A stretch of 64,000 nucleotides of DNA from Aspidapion aeneum (lineage: Eukaryota; Arthropoda; Insecta; Coleoptera; Brentidae), in NCBI GenBank assembly GCA_963576565.1, contig OY755048.1:2920501-2984500 (forward strand). The letters are read 5' to 3'. Position 1 is the stretch's first letter, and every line of letters starts with the position of its first letter. Below are positions 10,415-20,700 of the stretch, piece after piece. A program made the position numbers and the translations under genes. The notes below the pieces were generated by a model that saw nothing but the letters and a program-made list of their open reading frames with translations, did not search any database and had not been told where the DNA came from.

Positions 10415-11155
10415 TTAATAGTCCGGGTCCATAGCGTCAAAAGGCAGCCTCCGTTGGCTTTTTGATGAATATTTTATAACACCTGTTTTGATCGATTACT
10501 AATTATCCCACCAACACTTCCTGACCTGTTATCAAATCCAAAAATGCCTTAGGCAAAAAGTAGTGTTAGGCCTATAAGCACTGATTCTACAGCTGTCTAC
10601 TAAAACGTGTGTTTTTAGATTTTCCATTAGATCTTTTACACTATTGCACCTGCACATCTAGGTCTTACTTGATTGGTAGTTTATACAATTATCCTGAGAT
10701 CTGTCATACAAAAAAATTGAAGCTTTTAACAAATGCCTTTGGATGTTATAGGAAAAAAAAATTATTTGCAATAAAAAAAAATAGAATTATACACTGCCCT
10801 ATGTCATACATCATAAAATTCAAATTATTTAATCTTTAGGGGCGGATCATTATACAATAGGGGCTATAAATTTTATTAATCGACTAGCTTGCGCAAATGC
10901 AATCATTGTCAATATCAATTCCCACAATAATTCACTCATTTTGAGTTTGCAATGATTACGTTTGATCAAACTACCCTTTAAAATTTATAGCCCCTATGGA
11001 GTCTTACTTTCATTCATACTGAGGCAGTTTTGGGTCTGTTAATAGGTCAGACAGAGTCGGTGGGATCATTAGTAATCAAACAAAACAAGTGTCATGAAAT
11101 CTTCATCAGAAAGCCCACAAAAGACGCTAGGCCTAGGACTATAAACGAATATGGC
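10415..11155. mobile_element. Inverted-repeat element, ~740 bp
   Basis: Two roughly 130-bp arms match inverted: 10420-10560 (tagcgtc, tttttgatgaatatttt, gattactaattatcccacc) and 11030-11150. A smaller MITE sits in the centre. The ends contain tagtcc. No target duplication was resolved. Transportin intron. Confidence 0.7.
10860..10994. mobile_element. 135-bp TIR MITE with TA duplication
   Basis: Perfect inverted ends, ggggctataaatttta and its complement, are flanked by TA at 10858-10859 and 10995-10996. It lies in the centre of the 10415-11155 element. Confidence 0.85.
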
Positions 11156-11532
11156 AGATACATAGTTTATTTGTTCAGTGATCTAATTTTAAAATAATCG
11201 ATGCCTTCTAATAACCCTTAATTTAATGATTTTTCTTTATCCTATTTTAATATTATCAAGCCTTGTAGCAGTCAAAAATCTAACTTTATGTGTTTTCGTT
11301 CAGACTAAATTCAAAATTCCAAAGAACAATAAAAAATTATTGCCCGTGTATGTGTTTTACTAGTTGCAAGTCCCCTTTAAATTTAAATCATCAATCAATG
11401 TTTTTTACTATTTATTGTCCATTATAACGGAAAAAAATATTTGCAAGAAATAATATAAAGTTTTCACTCTTAAAAGTTATTTCAAATTTAAAGAAGGCGA
11501 GGTGAATATATCCTAGTCAAATAAGGAAAAAA

Positions 11533-12363
11533 CCTCATATAAAATAGGTGCAAGCTATTAGCATCTGGGACACATCCTCACATACTCTTCGCCAAAATCC
11601 GTTTTCAGCTATAAGGCATCAAATGGCTTAAAAATTTGTTTTTTGCAATTTTCTCGATGACTAATAACGAAATTATTTGGTCTATACTATAAAATTTTTA
11701 AAAAAACCTAATCGAACATTTTAAAAATAATATGTAAAAAAAATTAATTTATTTTTATTTAATTTTTTTCTTGCCCTGGAGGTAACTTGTTTTAAAATGT
11801 TGATGTTTATAACATTAGGATTGATTCCTACTTGTACAAAACACCATCCACTTAAATTTGGATTTTCTTTTTTTAAAGTTAAACAACTTTAAGGAAAGGT
11901 TAGGACAATGATCAATAATACCTGGAATAATATTTTTCCGGTCCGGCTACTATTGTCCATTGTCCTGTTTTGAACCTTTACTTTGCTAGTTCTTTAACTC
12001 TAACAGAAAAACTAAATTTAAGTGCACGATATTTTGTAGACGTGAAGATCAAGCCTAATATTATAAACTATCAACATTTTAAAACCAGTTACCTACAGAG
12101 CAAGAATAAAAAAATCAATTTTTAAAACCATATATCTTTATTGAAATGTTAATTTTATAGTATAGACTAACTGATTAAGCGTATTTATTCTCTGTTGACT
12201 TAAAAAAAAAGAGAGAAAATCGCAAAAAACTGATTTTTAAAACATTTATGGCAATATATCTAACGAAGCTCAAGTGGCATTTTGGCGAAGAATATGTGGG
12301 ATGTGTCCCAGATGCTAAGGAATAAGTATACAAAAATCCAGCTTGCACCTATTTTTTTAGAGG
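11533..12363. mobile_element. Inverted-repeat element E1
   Basis: The inverted ends contain ataggtgcaagct and gcatctgggacacatcc (left 11545-11577, right 12297-12353). The arms extend about 160 bp, with short insertions. A much-interrupted sister copy spans 56414-60872. It ends about 95 bp upstream of the Transportin exon at 12459. Confidence 0.78.
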
Positions 12364-12458
12364 TTTGAGTTCACATAATATGACTGGGCTAAAATGCTTA
12401 CAGAAAATAATTTATTTTTGTATAAATTGATTTCTATCGAAAATCGATTGATTTTTAG

Positions 12459-12633
12459 GTGCATATCGTTACGAAATATACGAGACAACGAGGAAAAGGA
12501 CAGCGCGTTCCGTGGCATGTGTCAAATGATTCAGGTTAATCCCGGAGGGGTAGTTTCTGACTTTATATTTTTCTGTGATGCTGTGGCGTCATGGATTACG
12601 CCAAAAGATGATTTAAAGGAGGCATTTATCAAG
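12459..12633 (+). CDS. TNPO1: Transportin (karyopherin beta-2), penultimate coding exon
   Basis: The 175-nt exon begins with the last base of the split tryptophan codon and ends in phase 0. It encodes the diagnostic blocks [19 protein letters not shown] and [18 protein letters not shown], which match vertebrate TNPO1 almost residue for residue. These form the penultimate HEAT repeats of the nuclear import receptor. The acceptor is gattgatttttag and the donor is AAG|gttagt. The open frame runs on past both splice sites (12394-12753), but the flanking residues do not fit Transportin. No frameshift or stop is seen, so the gene appears functional. The next intron is 7779 bp and full of nested transposons. 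Confidence 0.97.
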
Positions 12634-12835
12634 GTTAGTTCAGCGCCAGTGTATCATTCTGGATACACCCATTATAACAGTTGTGTATCTAAACCTATAC
12701 ACATGACCAATCCTGTTAAAGTGATCGTGTCTCCTTTAGGCACACATTTATAATATACTTTAGGTTAAAAATGTTGCTATGGTTTGTAAAAATTTATATT
12801 GTAAACCAGTCATTGGACCGAAAAAAAGATCCCCA

Positions 12836-13929
12836 GCTCGCAAAAGGGTGTGTAGTCGCAATTTTGACATGTTGTTCACATTGGCGTACTAAACAAAAAT
12901 TTAAGTTTTTGATCTTGGGGGGAGTCGGCTCCAATCCAAGATGGCGGCGGATCTTGAATTTAGTGTGCACGAAAAGGTTTCATTTAAAATTACTTAGTCC
13001 CTGTAGATTTTAGAATAAAAGAAAAGTTAAAGACAATAAAATTTCCTACAAAAACGCTGTGTTACGTTTTTTTGTCAGACGGATGGTTTTCGAGTTATGA
13101 TGCTAAAAATTTCGACGCCATTTTGGATTTTGACCAATTTTTTTATTTAGTGACCTTTAACTTCAAAACTGCTTATTTTTGAGAAAATCTGTAATAACAT
13201 AAAATAAAGACCAACTAATACCCTATAAAATGAGATATCACTGAGTTCTCTGGGTAGTACATTTGCTGAGACACGAACCCTGAAGTTTCCCATGTATTTT
13301 CATAGTATATGCAAAATAAACCGAAATTATTCAGTTTTATGTGATTTTCTTAAAAGGTATATTATAGAAAGTGTGTAATCAATTATTTTATAGAAAATTA
13401 AATTTATCTTTTAAACGATGTATCACCGAAGTGGGTCCACGATTAGCACTTAATTGGCGCCCATAAATTGGGGTTATTTTTTAAGATCACTGCTGACACT
13501 TCAGGGTTTGTATCTTAGCAAGGGTACTACCCAAAGAACTCAATAATGTCTCATTTATTAGTTGGTCTTTATTTTATGTTGTAACAGATTTTTTTCAAAA
13601 TTAAGCAGTCTTGAAGTTAAAGGCCACTAAAAAAAATGGAAAAAATCCAAAATGGCGGCGAAATGTTTAGCGTCATAACTCGAAAACCATTCGTCTGACA
13701 AAAAAAACGTACAAATGCATTTTGTAGGAAATTTTATTGTCCTCAACCTTATTTAATTTTTTGTTTCTAAAACGTACAGTTACCAAGTAATAAAAAAAAA
13801 CCTTTTTGTGCACACTAAATCCAAGATGGCGGGGGAGCCCCCAAAGTCGAAAACTCAAATTTGTTTTTAGGACTCCAATGTCAACAACATAATATGTCAA
13901 AATCGCGACTACACCACCTTTTGCAAGCT
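12836..13929. mobile_element. Foldback element, ~1.1 kb
   Basis: The inverted ends are gcaaaaggg/gcaaaaggt, followed by gtgtagtcgc. The arms run about 350 bp (12836-13190 and 13570-13929) and include aagatggcgg and gtcagacggatggttttcgag on both sides. The loop also has a paired segment (gttggtctttattttatg). No ORF is recognised. Long arms with little loop give it strong hairpin potential. Confidence 0.8.
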
Positions 13930-14657
13930 AACATTCTATAATGACTGGAATATTTGGGTTTAATAAAAATAAAAATACTCTGCTAATTTATGGGCAAACA
14001 GTATAATGTATAATGTAATTTTTACCCATTTTGGTCCGCAAAAATAATCCCCTATCGGTCACCAGGCGTCCAATTCGAGATCCCCCCCAGTGTAACACCA
14101 ATATATAAAACAAACTATAATGTATTTTTTTTATCTTCATTCACAGTTACCTTTAATATAGTACCTTTTTTTTGGCTTTTGTTCGGTGGATTTTATTCAT
14201 TTTTAATTGGGACCATCTAGAGCCAAAGCCCAACCTAGTGGGTTGAGTTGTACGCGTTGGTCGTTACATACAGACAGACAGACAGACGGCGCGACAAGAA
14301 AGTTTCAAAATAATTCGAAACGAAAAGATATATATAACGGATTGAGTGAAGGTAAGTTATGAGATGAACTAAGATTCTCAAATACCAAATTGCAAATAAT
14401 GAATTAATAATAATTGAGAATTATATTGACAATCGCCCATTGCGATCAGAAATTTAAACACACGAAAAGATCTCATGTTTTCAGACGCTGATAGTTTACG
14501 TCTAACTTTTGAGTTTTCATACCTTTGACAATGGGAAGGAGGAATTATAGAAATCAGTTGGATGACTTGGTCGAGTTAATACCCTGAGAGTCTCTCGTTC
14601 TTGTATTGAGACACCGCAGACCTGCATAGATGAAAGTTTTCCGAAAATTTATGTATG

Positions 14658-14730
14658 GCTTCGGTAGTTCAATGTTTAGAATGTTTGCGTAGAGAGCAAG
14701 AGATCCCGGGTTCGAGTGCCGGCCGAAGCA
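14658..14730 (+). tRNA. Diverged tRNA-like copy 5 (likely pseudogene)
   Basis: The same Gly-like body is recognisable (gcttcgg acceptor, ggttcgag B box, ccgaagca end) and the loop GTAGAGA keeps AGA at the anticodon position. D-arm changes and a mismatch in the T stem weaken the fold. The 3' flank (gaaaatcttgtttcttattttt) lacks a clean T run right after the gene. Confidence 0.6.
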
Positions 14731-15214
14731 GAAAATCTTGTTTCTTATTTTTCTTTCTTTAATTTCACTTGTTGTTTATGAACTAAGATGTTAAGAAAAT
14801 GAGCCAAATCAAGTAATATACAGAGTGGTTTAGTAGGCTCATTTGATGATGTAAGATATAAATAACGACACATTTTCTGATTTTCTGGTAATGCTCCTCT
14901 CTCTCAGACTAAGATGTTAAAAAAATAAACCAAATTATTTAGTATACAGTTCGGTTTAGTAGGCTGATTTAATAAAAAGTGTTAAGATTAAAGTACCTTT
15001 GTTTTAAAAGATATAGGAAAAGGTTTCTAAAAAGAATTATTAGGACCAAAAGTTACAGCCGATTCTCAATTTCATTTCATTTTAAATCAGCCCTCTTTGT
15101 ATTTATAAGTCGGTTATGAAAATTTTGTATAGGCGATTTTTACCCGATTTTTCTGAAAATTGTCAATCAGCCGGAACTTTTAATTCTAAACAGTTTTTCT
15201 GAATAACAATTTAA

Positions 15215-15375
15215 AAATCAGACAAGTTTCGAGGCTAATCGGGTAAAAACGAGTTTTTGTTTCTATCATATTTTTCCGGGGGGTCCAAGATCTAGTGGAC
15301 ACCTACGGAAAAATATGAGAGAAACAAAAACTCCTTTTTACCCGATTAGCCACGAAATTTGCTGGATTTTCTTAA
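15215..15375. repeat. Central palindrome of the nested element
   Basis: Arms of about 70 bp (acccgattagcc, gagtttttgtttc, atatttttccg) flank a short loop (ggggggtccaagatctag). It is a strong hairpin at the element centre. Confidence 0.8.
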
Positions 15376-15684
15376 TAACCTTTTCTGATATCTCTTAAAA
15401 CAAAGGTACTTTACTCTTAACACTTTTTATAAAATCAACCTACTGAACCTCTCTGTATATTAATTGATTTGATTCATTTTCTTAAAGTGTTGGATTAGGA
15501 GCAAGCAGGAGCGATCCACAGAAAATCAGAATCTAAATCGATTTTTTTTTGTCATTTATACCTTACCTGCACTCAATCCGTGGACACACTATATAAAATT
15601 TTTTGAAATCGAAGCAACATTTTTTTTGTAATTTTTGAAATGATCAACATAGCTCACACTACTTATAGTATACGTGTGAGCTAA

Positions 15685-16348
15685 AAATTAGAAATAGAGA
15701 AAAGCACAGTTTTATTTTAAAATATCTTGAATTAATACAAACGAAGTAAACAATTCTAATAAGTCGCATACAAATATTTTTGGTAATAAAATCTTTCGCA
15801 AACAGAACATTTTGTGTTGATACGTGGAGCTCGTTTGAGTTTACCACCATTTCTTTTCCAAAGGGAACTAAACTTCAGATAGCACTCTGAACAACGCCCA
15901 TGCACTTTTTTGTCTTCTTTTACATTTTTTTATCAAATAGTGTTTAGGCTCCGTTTTTCTAGATACAGGGTTAGCATTATTTGTCTCTGAGCTTTTTGAT
16001 TCACATGGCGTGTGAAGAAGTTTGTAGGGAAAACCTTTTTCACAGGCCAGTGTATCAGAAATGATACACACTCAAAAAATTGGGTAAAAAGTAGCGAAAC
16101 AAAAGAAAAACTAAGCTGCACTAAAAAAATTAAAAAAAAAACTAAATCTAATTCGAAAATGGGCTTGGCGCTAATGGTGTTTATAAAAAGTATGACTCCT
16201 AATCTTGGAAGGGTCCAAAAAATAGGCAGCCCCTTAACTTTACAGCTGTTAGCACCTAAGATTATCTCCGAAACTATTGTACAAAGCTCAATTTTTAAAT
16301 TAAATAATATAGGGTTTATTAAGCATCTACATACATAGATAATATATA
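15685..16348. other. AT-rich intronic sequence
   Basis: Several overlapping short ORFs on both strands occur here (15659-16338), but none shows a known motif or a conserved-looking composition. I see nothing else. Confidence 0.5.
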
Positions 16349-16555
16349 CAGGCTATTTTTTTTTTAAGCGAGAGAGGCTTTTTCGGGTATTTATCGTACG
16401 TATTTGGAAAAACCGTCGGACACATCGATGATATTTGCGAGGGGCTAAAGTGGGTCAAGTGACACCTTCCTCTGAAAGTCTGATGAATGTATTTACAACC
16501 GTGTAAAAATAGTTTTTTAGATTTGCCTTGAAATTTTCAAATTTAACATGGAATA

Positions 16556-16611
16556 ATAAAATAAAAATTAAATCAGAATTTTATATTTTTCTGATTTAAT
16601 TTTTATTTTAT
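16556..16611. repeat. Perfect 23-bp-stem hairpin
   Basis: The arms at 16556-16578 and 16589-16611 are exact complements (ataaaataaaaattaaatc...), with a 10-nt loop. Confidence 0.95.
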
Positions 16612-16702
16612 CAGTCCATGTTAAATTTGAAAATTTGGAGGTAAGTATCTCAAAAACTAATCGATAGATTTTTGAAATATTTACACGGTTGTAATGACAT
16701 TC

Positions 16703-17226
16703 ATTAAATATTTACAATCACATGCACCATGGAAATTGAAAAAGATTCGGTCTTACCTTTTTTGGATGTTCTTGTCAAACGATTAGACACAAACATTCAA
16801 ACCACTGTATTTAGAAAACCTACACACACGGGACAGTGCTTAAATTTTAAGTCTAATCATTCTGTTGTTACAAAACAAGTAGTTATAAGAATTCTGTTTT
16901 TAAGAGCCGTAAATATTTGTAGTAATAATTAAGTATTAACCACAGAAATTAGCAACATTAAAAAGGACTTACAACAGAATGGTTATTCCGAGAAATTAAT
17001 AAACTCAACGATCTCTAAAATTAAAAACAAACCAAATGTAGCAAATTCTGAAAGTAATAATTTGTTGGGTGTTATTAACATTCCATATGTTCAAGGGATT
17101 TCATAAGAAAACATAAGACGAATAGCCAAGCACTATAATATAAAAACAGTATTTTCATCGTGAAATACGATAAGGATTTTTGTAACTAAAACACAACCAG
17201 AAAATCCCTCAAATAATAAGGAATGT
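16703..17226 (+). pseudogene. Penelope-like element (old copy), RT C-terminal part
   Basis: The + strand frame gives a Penelope reverse-transcriptase tail: FLDVLVKR, then VFRKPTHTGQCLNFKSNHS, then, after a stop near 16930, GYSEKLINS and a RRIAKHYNIKTVF segment. These align in order with the intact ORF at 47122-48231. It is 5' truncated: the YADD catalytic region is missing. The frame ends at a clean insertion site where the 11 bp ataaggaatgt (17216-17226) is duplicated at 19641-19651. The sequence NNKEC here joins without gap to KECIYHIPCECG at 19645, so the split coding region is one decayed element. It has several stops. Confidence 0.85.
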
Positions 17227-17232
17227 TGGTTA

Positions 17233-17460
17233 TGCTTTCGGGCTGTTCGGCCGTCGTCGTTGGAAATTCGTTCTCGACGTTTCGCCATCTCGAGTGGATG
17301 GCATCTTCAGGAGATGTTGACTGTTTGTCGGCTTCTCGAAGACTGGTCTGGTCGTCGAGAAGCCGACAAACAGTCAACATCTCCTGAAGATGCCATCCAC
17401 TCGAGATGGCGAAACGTCGAAAACGAATTTCCAACGACGACGGCCGAACAGCCCGAAAGC
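17233..17460. repeat. Head-to-head Penelope terminal repeats (near-perfect palindrome)
   Basis: Arms of about 110 bp (gctttcgggctgttcggccg inward to gaagccgacaaacagtcaac) mirror each other around 17346. They are the same sequence that brackets the element at 47060-48303. Inverted partial pseudo-LTRs at the 5' side are a known trait of Penelope-like elements. Confidence 0.9.
17384..17430 (+). ncRNA. Hammerhead-ribozyme-like core in Penelope terminal repeat
   Basis: The order CTGAAGA (17384-17390), a 6-bp stem GCCATC/GATGGC (17392-17397, 17405-17410), then GAAAC (17411-17415) matches the conserved hammerhead core C-U-G-A-N-G-A / stem II / G-A-A-A. Hammerheads are described in Penelope-like terminal repeats. 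I could not assign stems I and III or a UH cleavage site with certainty, so activity is unproven. The mirror copy lies on the minus strand at about 17270-17310. Confidence 0.5.
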
Positions 17461-19640
17461 ACACCCACCATTTGTTATATTAAAGATCAAGATAAATAAT
17501 GGTTGGGCGCCACTTTGTTATATTTTTTTATTCATATAATATAACTTTTTGTATATTATTGATGTTGTTTTAATATACCTCAAATTTACCTCGGCTAGGT
17601 AGAGCTATTTAGGGTCGTGAGGTTCCTTTAAGAAAAATATTGTCAATTTTCTATTTTTTGAAATGATAATAGACCTCTATTTACTTTGACACAATTAACA
17701 ACAATGGTGACAGATTTTTCTTACTATCACCATGTTACCAATGTATCAATGCAGGAACGAAATAAAAGATCAGGATTACTTTTTGTTTACAACCCTCAAC
17801 ATTTATTTTGTTTCACAAGAAAAAAAATATTAATTTTTTGTCGAAACTCAGTTTCTTAAAAAGGTAGTAAAAAAAAATGATATTAATAAAATTATAGATT
17901 TTACTGTTCAAATATAACTTAAAAGAGATATACTTCCTTTTTAGAACCTTGTTTCTTTTGATGTACAATAGTGAAAAAAAATATTTACATATGTTGTAAT
18001 AGTTTTGTCGAGAAGGTTAGAAAAAAAAAATACCATAAAAACAAAATAATCTTAACCCAGGAAATGTTAGATTCAGTATACTTGAAGTAACCTTTAAAAT
18101 ATAACTATGGTTTCAATCATTTTCCATAGATAAAAACAAAAAAAACTTTATTTTATTATTTATCAGGTACAGTAATTCTGTAAAATTACCAACCAACTTA
18201 AGTCTATTCATACCAAATTATTTATCTTTTCGGGACACAAATCATCACCTAAGTTTATAAAAAAAAACAAAAATGTGTATTTTGGTTATAAAAAACTATA
18301 TGTAAAAAACAAACCAGCTATCGGCAATAGCTATATAAAATTTTAGCTGTATTAACCTGTCTAACTCTATTTCAACCAAAGGTGCTTATGATACCTATAA
18401 CTTCAAATTTAACCATATGGTCATGTCGTAGTGACTATTGTTAATTGGTACCAAGCTATCCAAAAAAGAAATGAGAGCGAGATGCAGGATTAATTACTAG
18501 CTTAAAATCATAATCTGGATTCTAGAAATCCCATGTAGGCACAACATTGTGAACCCATTATAAATAAACTATAACCAAAATACCATATAGCCAATATATA
18601 AATATTTTGTCGAACATAGTACGAACTATAAAACAAAAAAAAATATGACACTAATCAAAATTTTTATAAAAAAAAAATTAAGTAATCTAAACAGAGAGAT
18701 AATTGTCTGTTAAATACATAAAGAAAAATTGTAACATTTCCTCGGCAAAGAAAAATTTTTATACAAATATATATATTTATGTTGTAACATATTAACCTAA
18801 TTAAAAATAAAAATCTGGTATATGCAAATTGAATTTCATATTACCATTAATTAAAATTAGAGCAAACTTCTAATTTGTCCTATAAAAAAAATTTCAAGCC
18901 ATGCTTGATGAACAAAAAAATTTTTAAGGTTATGTTATAACATAATTAAAATACCTACCTTGTTTCTCGATAAAATCTCGAACAGAAAGGGGCGATTTTT
19001 GTAAAATTCCTCTCAATCTTCCAAACTGCATAGCAATCACTGACCAATCAGATTCCTTAAAACCCCAAAATTTTCATTCTCCAGAAAATCAATAACACAA
19101 ATCCGTATTCATTAATAAGACTAAAACTGACTGAATAATTTTGAGTCACTTTATTTAAATTACAAAAAACTTATGTTTATTGTTTTATAGGTAAATAAAT
19201 TAGTAAACAATCTCAGAGTCTTTGCAAAACAAAGCTTTTTAGGTTAAAATACAACACGGCCTATTACACAATGTGTGTCGTACTAGTTCAACAACCAGAA
19301 AATTCTTTCTATCCCTGTTTCACCCGAATGACAAAAAAGGGACAGACAACTCACTCGATCCTATTCCGAAACTGAACAAATTCAAAATGAACCTCTCCCA
19401 GCAGTTAGATCGCTGCATAAAATCAATAATCTCGAGCTTAACCAGACTACGGATAGGTAGTGTGCAAGTCACCGGTTTATTTTCAAAACATTCTAATTAA
19501 ACTCTCTCACGTAAGGTGTCGCTAGAGGTTATTTTTTTAAAGCAAATATTAATTCACTTAGCAAAAACGCGTTACGGAAAAAATGTAATTTTATTCGTAA
19601 CACATTGGACGATGGCCGCGAAAGCCTTTCACAATTTGTG

Positions 19641-20155
19641 ATAAGGAATGTATTTACCATATCCCGTGTGAGTGTGGTAATATGTAGGTAAAACGAAACG
19701 CCCTCTTCAGGTTAGAGTAAATGAACATCTAAAAAGTACATAATTAGGGGATATTGAAAAATCCGGCTTAGCGGATCAGGCATGGTGAAATGATCACAGG
19801 ATTCAGTGGTCAGAAGCTAAAGTTTTACATAAGGAGTCGCATTGGCGAAAACGAAAGTTTATTGAAGCTGTGTTTATAATGCAGAATAAAGAAGTGTTCA
19901 GTTAACCAAGCACGGACATACCAAACATATGGAAGACACTCCTTAAGAAAAACTGGCGTCTTAGGATTAAAAAAGGGGGCAGGTCGTCACACCTGACTGC
20001 ACACCAAGTAGTATAAGTAGTAGCCTAGAGACTAGATTGTTTAGTTTACAATTGAAAACGGTTAGAGATACTAACCGAAAGGTGTAAAATAAATAAAGAG
20101 AATGGAAGTCCGAAATTTTATTTCTACTCAATCATTGTCTACGAGTTTCAAACAA
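19641..20155 (+). pseudogene. Penelope-like element (old copy), GIY-YIG endonuclease part
   Basis: After the TSD copy, the frame reads KECIYHIPCECGN. A small deletion destroys the YVG/YIG half of the motif (tatgtaggtaaaac), and the reading then shifts into GKTKRPLQVRVNEHLKST, later DHRIQWSEAKVL and RKRKFIEAVFI. These match the GIY-YIG nuclease domain of the ORF at 47122-48231. At least one frameshift and three stops disrupt it. The 3' limit (about 20155) is where foldback sequence resumes. Confidence 0.85.
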
Positions 20156-20412
20156 AGATTCCAGAGACCTTCAAAACATGGTATCACTAGACCTACTTTC
20201 TCTATTCAAAATGTAAAGATAAAGTTTACCCCTCGAAGGATGTGCATGCTTCAAACATTTTTAAGATAGCCATAAAGTATCTCCCTAGCAAACAAAATTG
20301 ACGTGTTCGAGGTTTTTTCCAAAAACGTACGACATATACCGCAAAAAGCCTCTGTTACCTTTACAATAAAAAACCCTGCATAAACAGTATGTAATATATT
20401 TTATTTTTTCAG

Positions 20413-20520
20413 ATATTACACAGTTTTAAAGCGCAAGTTGGCGAAGACAATTGGAAAAGATTCAGCGACCAGTTTCCACCGCAACTTAAAGAGAGGCTGA
20501 GTCAACTTTACGGGGTTTGA
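20413..20520 (+). CDS. TNPO1: Transportin (karyopherin beta-2), last coding exon
   Basis: The 36-codon exon starts in phase 0 after tattttttcag and ends in TGA at 20518-20520. It encodes [14 protein letters not shown], then [20 protein letters not shown], which is the C-terminal helix pair of Transportin; vertebrate TNPO1 ends almost identically in ...LYGV/FYGV. It joins in frame to the exon ending at 12633. No damage is seen. Downstream, gtaagt at 20535-20540 after atgg could be a donor for a 3'-UTR intron. The + strand gene ends here, convergent with the minus-strand gene whose stop is at 53733. Confidence 0.97.
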   Translation: MLHSFKAQVGEDNWKRFSDQFPPQLKERLSQLYGV

Positions 20521-20700
20521 GTCTTCTTCAATGGGTAAGTTTATTTTTTATATATTCTATTTATTTATTCTTATTAAACCAAGCCTTCATTCAAACATTA
20601 TTAGAAAACATTTTTGACTTTTTGCCTGGGCCCACTTCATCTTCTTTCGGGCCTAGATTTAAATTGCACATCTGTCAAATGAACTTTAAATGAGTATAAT
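20521..20700 (+). other. Presumed Transportin 3' UTR
   Basis: No coding potential. It is interrupted from 20701 by a hAT-type insertion. I did not find a convincing AATAAA close to the stop. Confidence 0.4.

Larger units (their letters stand above)
14338..15580. mobile_element. TIR element nested in H3, carrying a tRNA-like unit
   Basis: The inverted ends are cggattgagtgaaggtaag (14338) and cggattgagtgcaggtaag (inverted, ending 15580). It contains one inverted copy of the tRNA-like repeat unit (14375-14790), then a long palindrome with arms at 14900-15290 and 15300-15500. A possible 6-bp tatata duplication flanks it (14331-14336 and 15590-15595), but only if 9 extra bases belong to the right end. 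Confidence 0.7.
13978..15684 (+). mobile_element. Helentron-like element, copy H3, interrupted
   Basis: Start (atactctgctaatttatggg), core (tacgcgttggtcgttacata), short ACAG tract and 3' hairpin with CTAA (15650-15684) are present. The 5' hairpin is lost and a 1.24 kb element is inserted at 14338, between the core and the 3' end. Confidence 0.7.
17227..19640 (+). mobile_element. Penelope-like element (young insertion), 2414 bp, with TSD
   Basis: It is flanked by the 11-bp duplication ataaggaatgt, which interrupts the GIY-YIG coding frame of the older copy. It begins with an inverted terminal repeat pair (17233-17460) shared with the element at 47060-48303, and ends in aaagcctttcacaatttg, the same 3' end as that element. 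The interior (17480-19560) is AT-rich and shows no recognisable RT or endonuclease frame. The only ORF above 70 codons (19273-19500) is not recognised. It may be a non-autonomous derivative mobilised in trans. Confidence 0.8.
16349..20378. mobile_element. Foldback element hosting nested Penelope-like elements
   Basis: The outer arms are 16349-16450 (gaggctttttcgggta, cgtacgt, gaaaaacc) and, inverted, 20285-20378. The inner body matches the window start. An old Penelope-like element (about 16703-20155) sits inside, itself split by a younger one (17227-19640). The whole stack lies in the last Transportin intron and ends 34 bp before the final exon. Confidence 0.7.

Noticed and set aside
12394..12753. 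119-codon ORF taken as a complete gene
   Set aside because: Only 12459-12633 matches Transportin and is bounded by good splice sites; the flanks are intron.
15659..16338. Overlapping short ORFs as genes
   Set aside because: They overlap on both strands, lack motifs and have no splice context.
17186..17499. Two similar ORFs on opposite strands as a gene pair
   Set aside because: They are the two strands of a palindromic Penelope terminal repeat.
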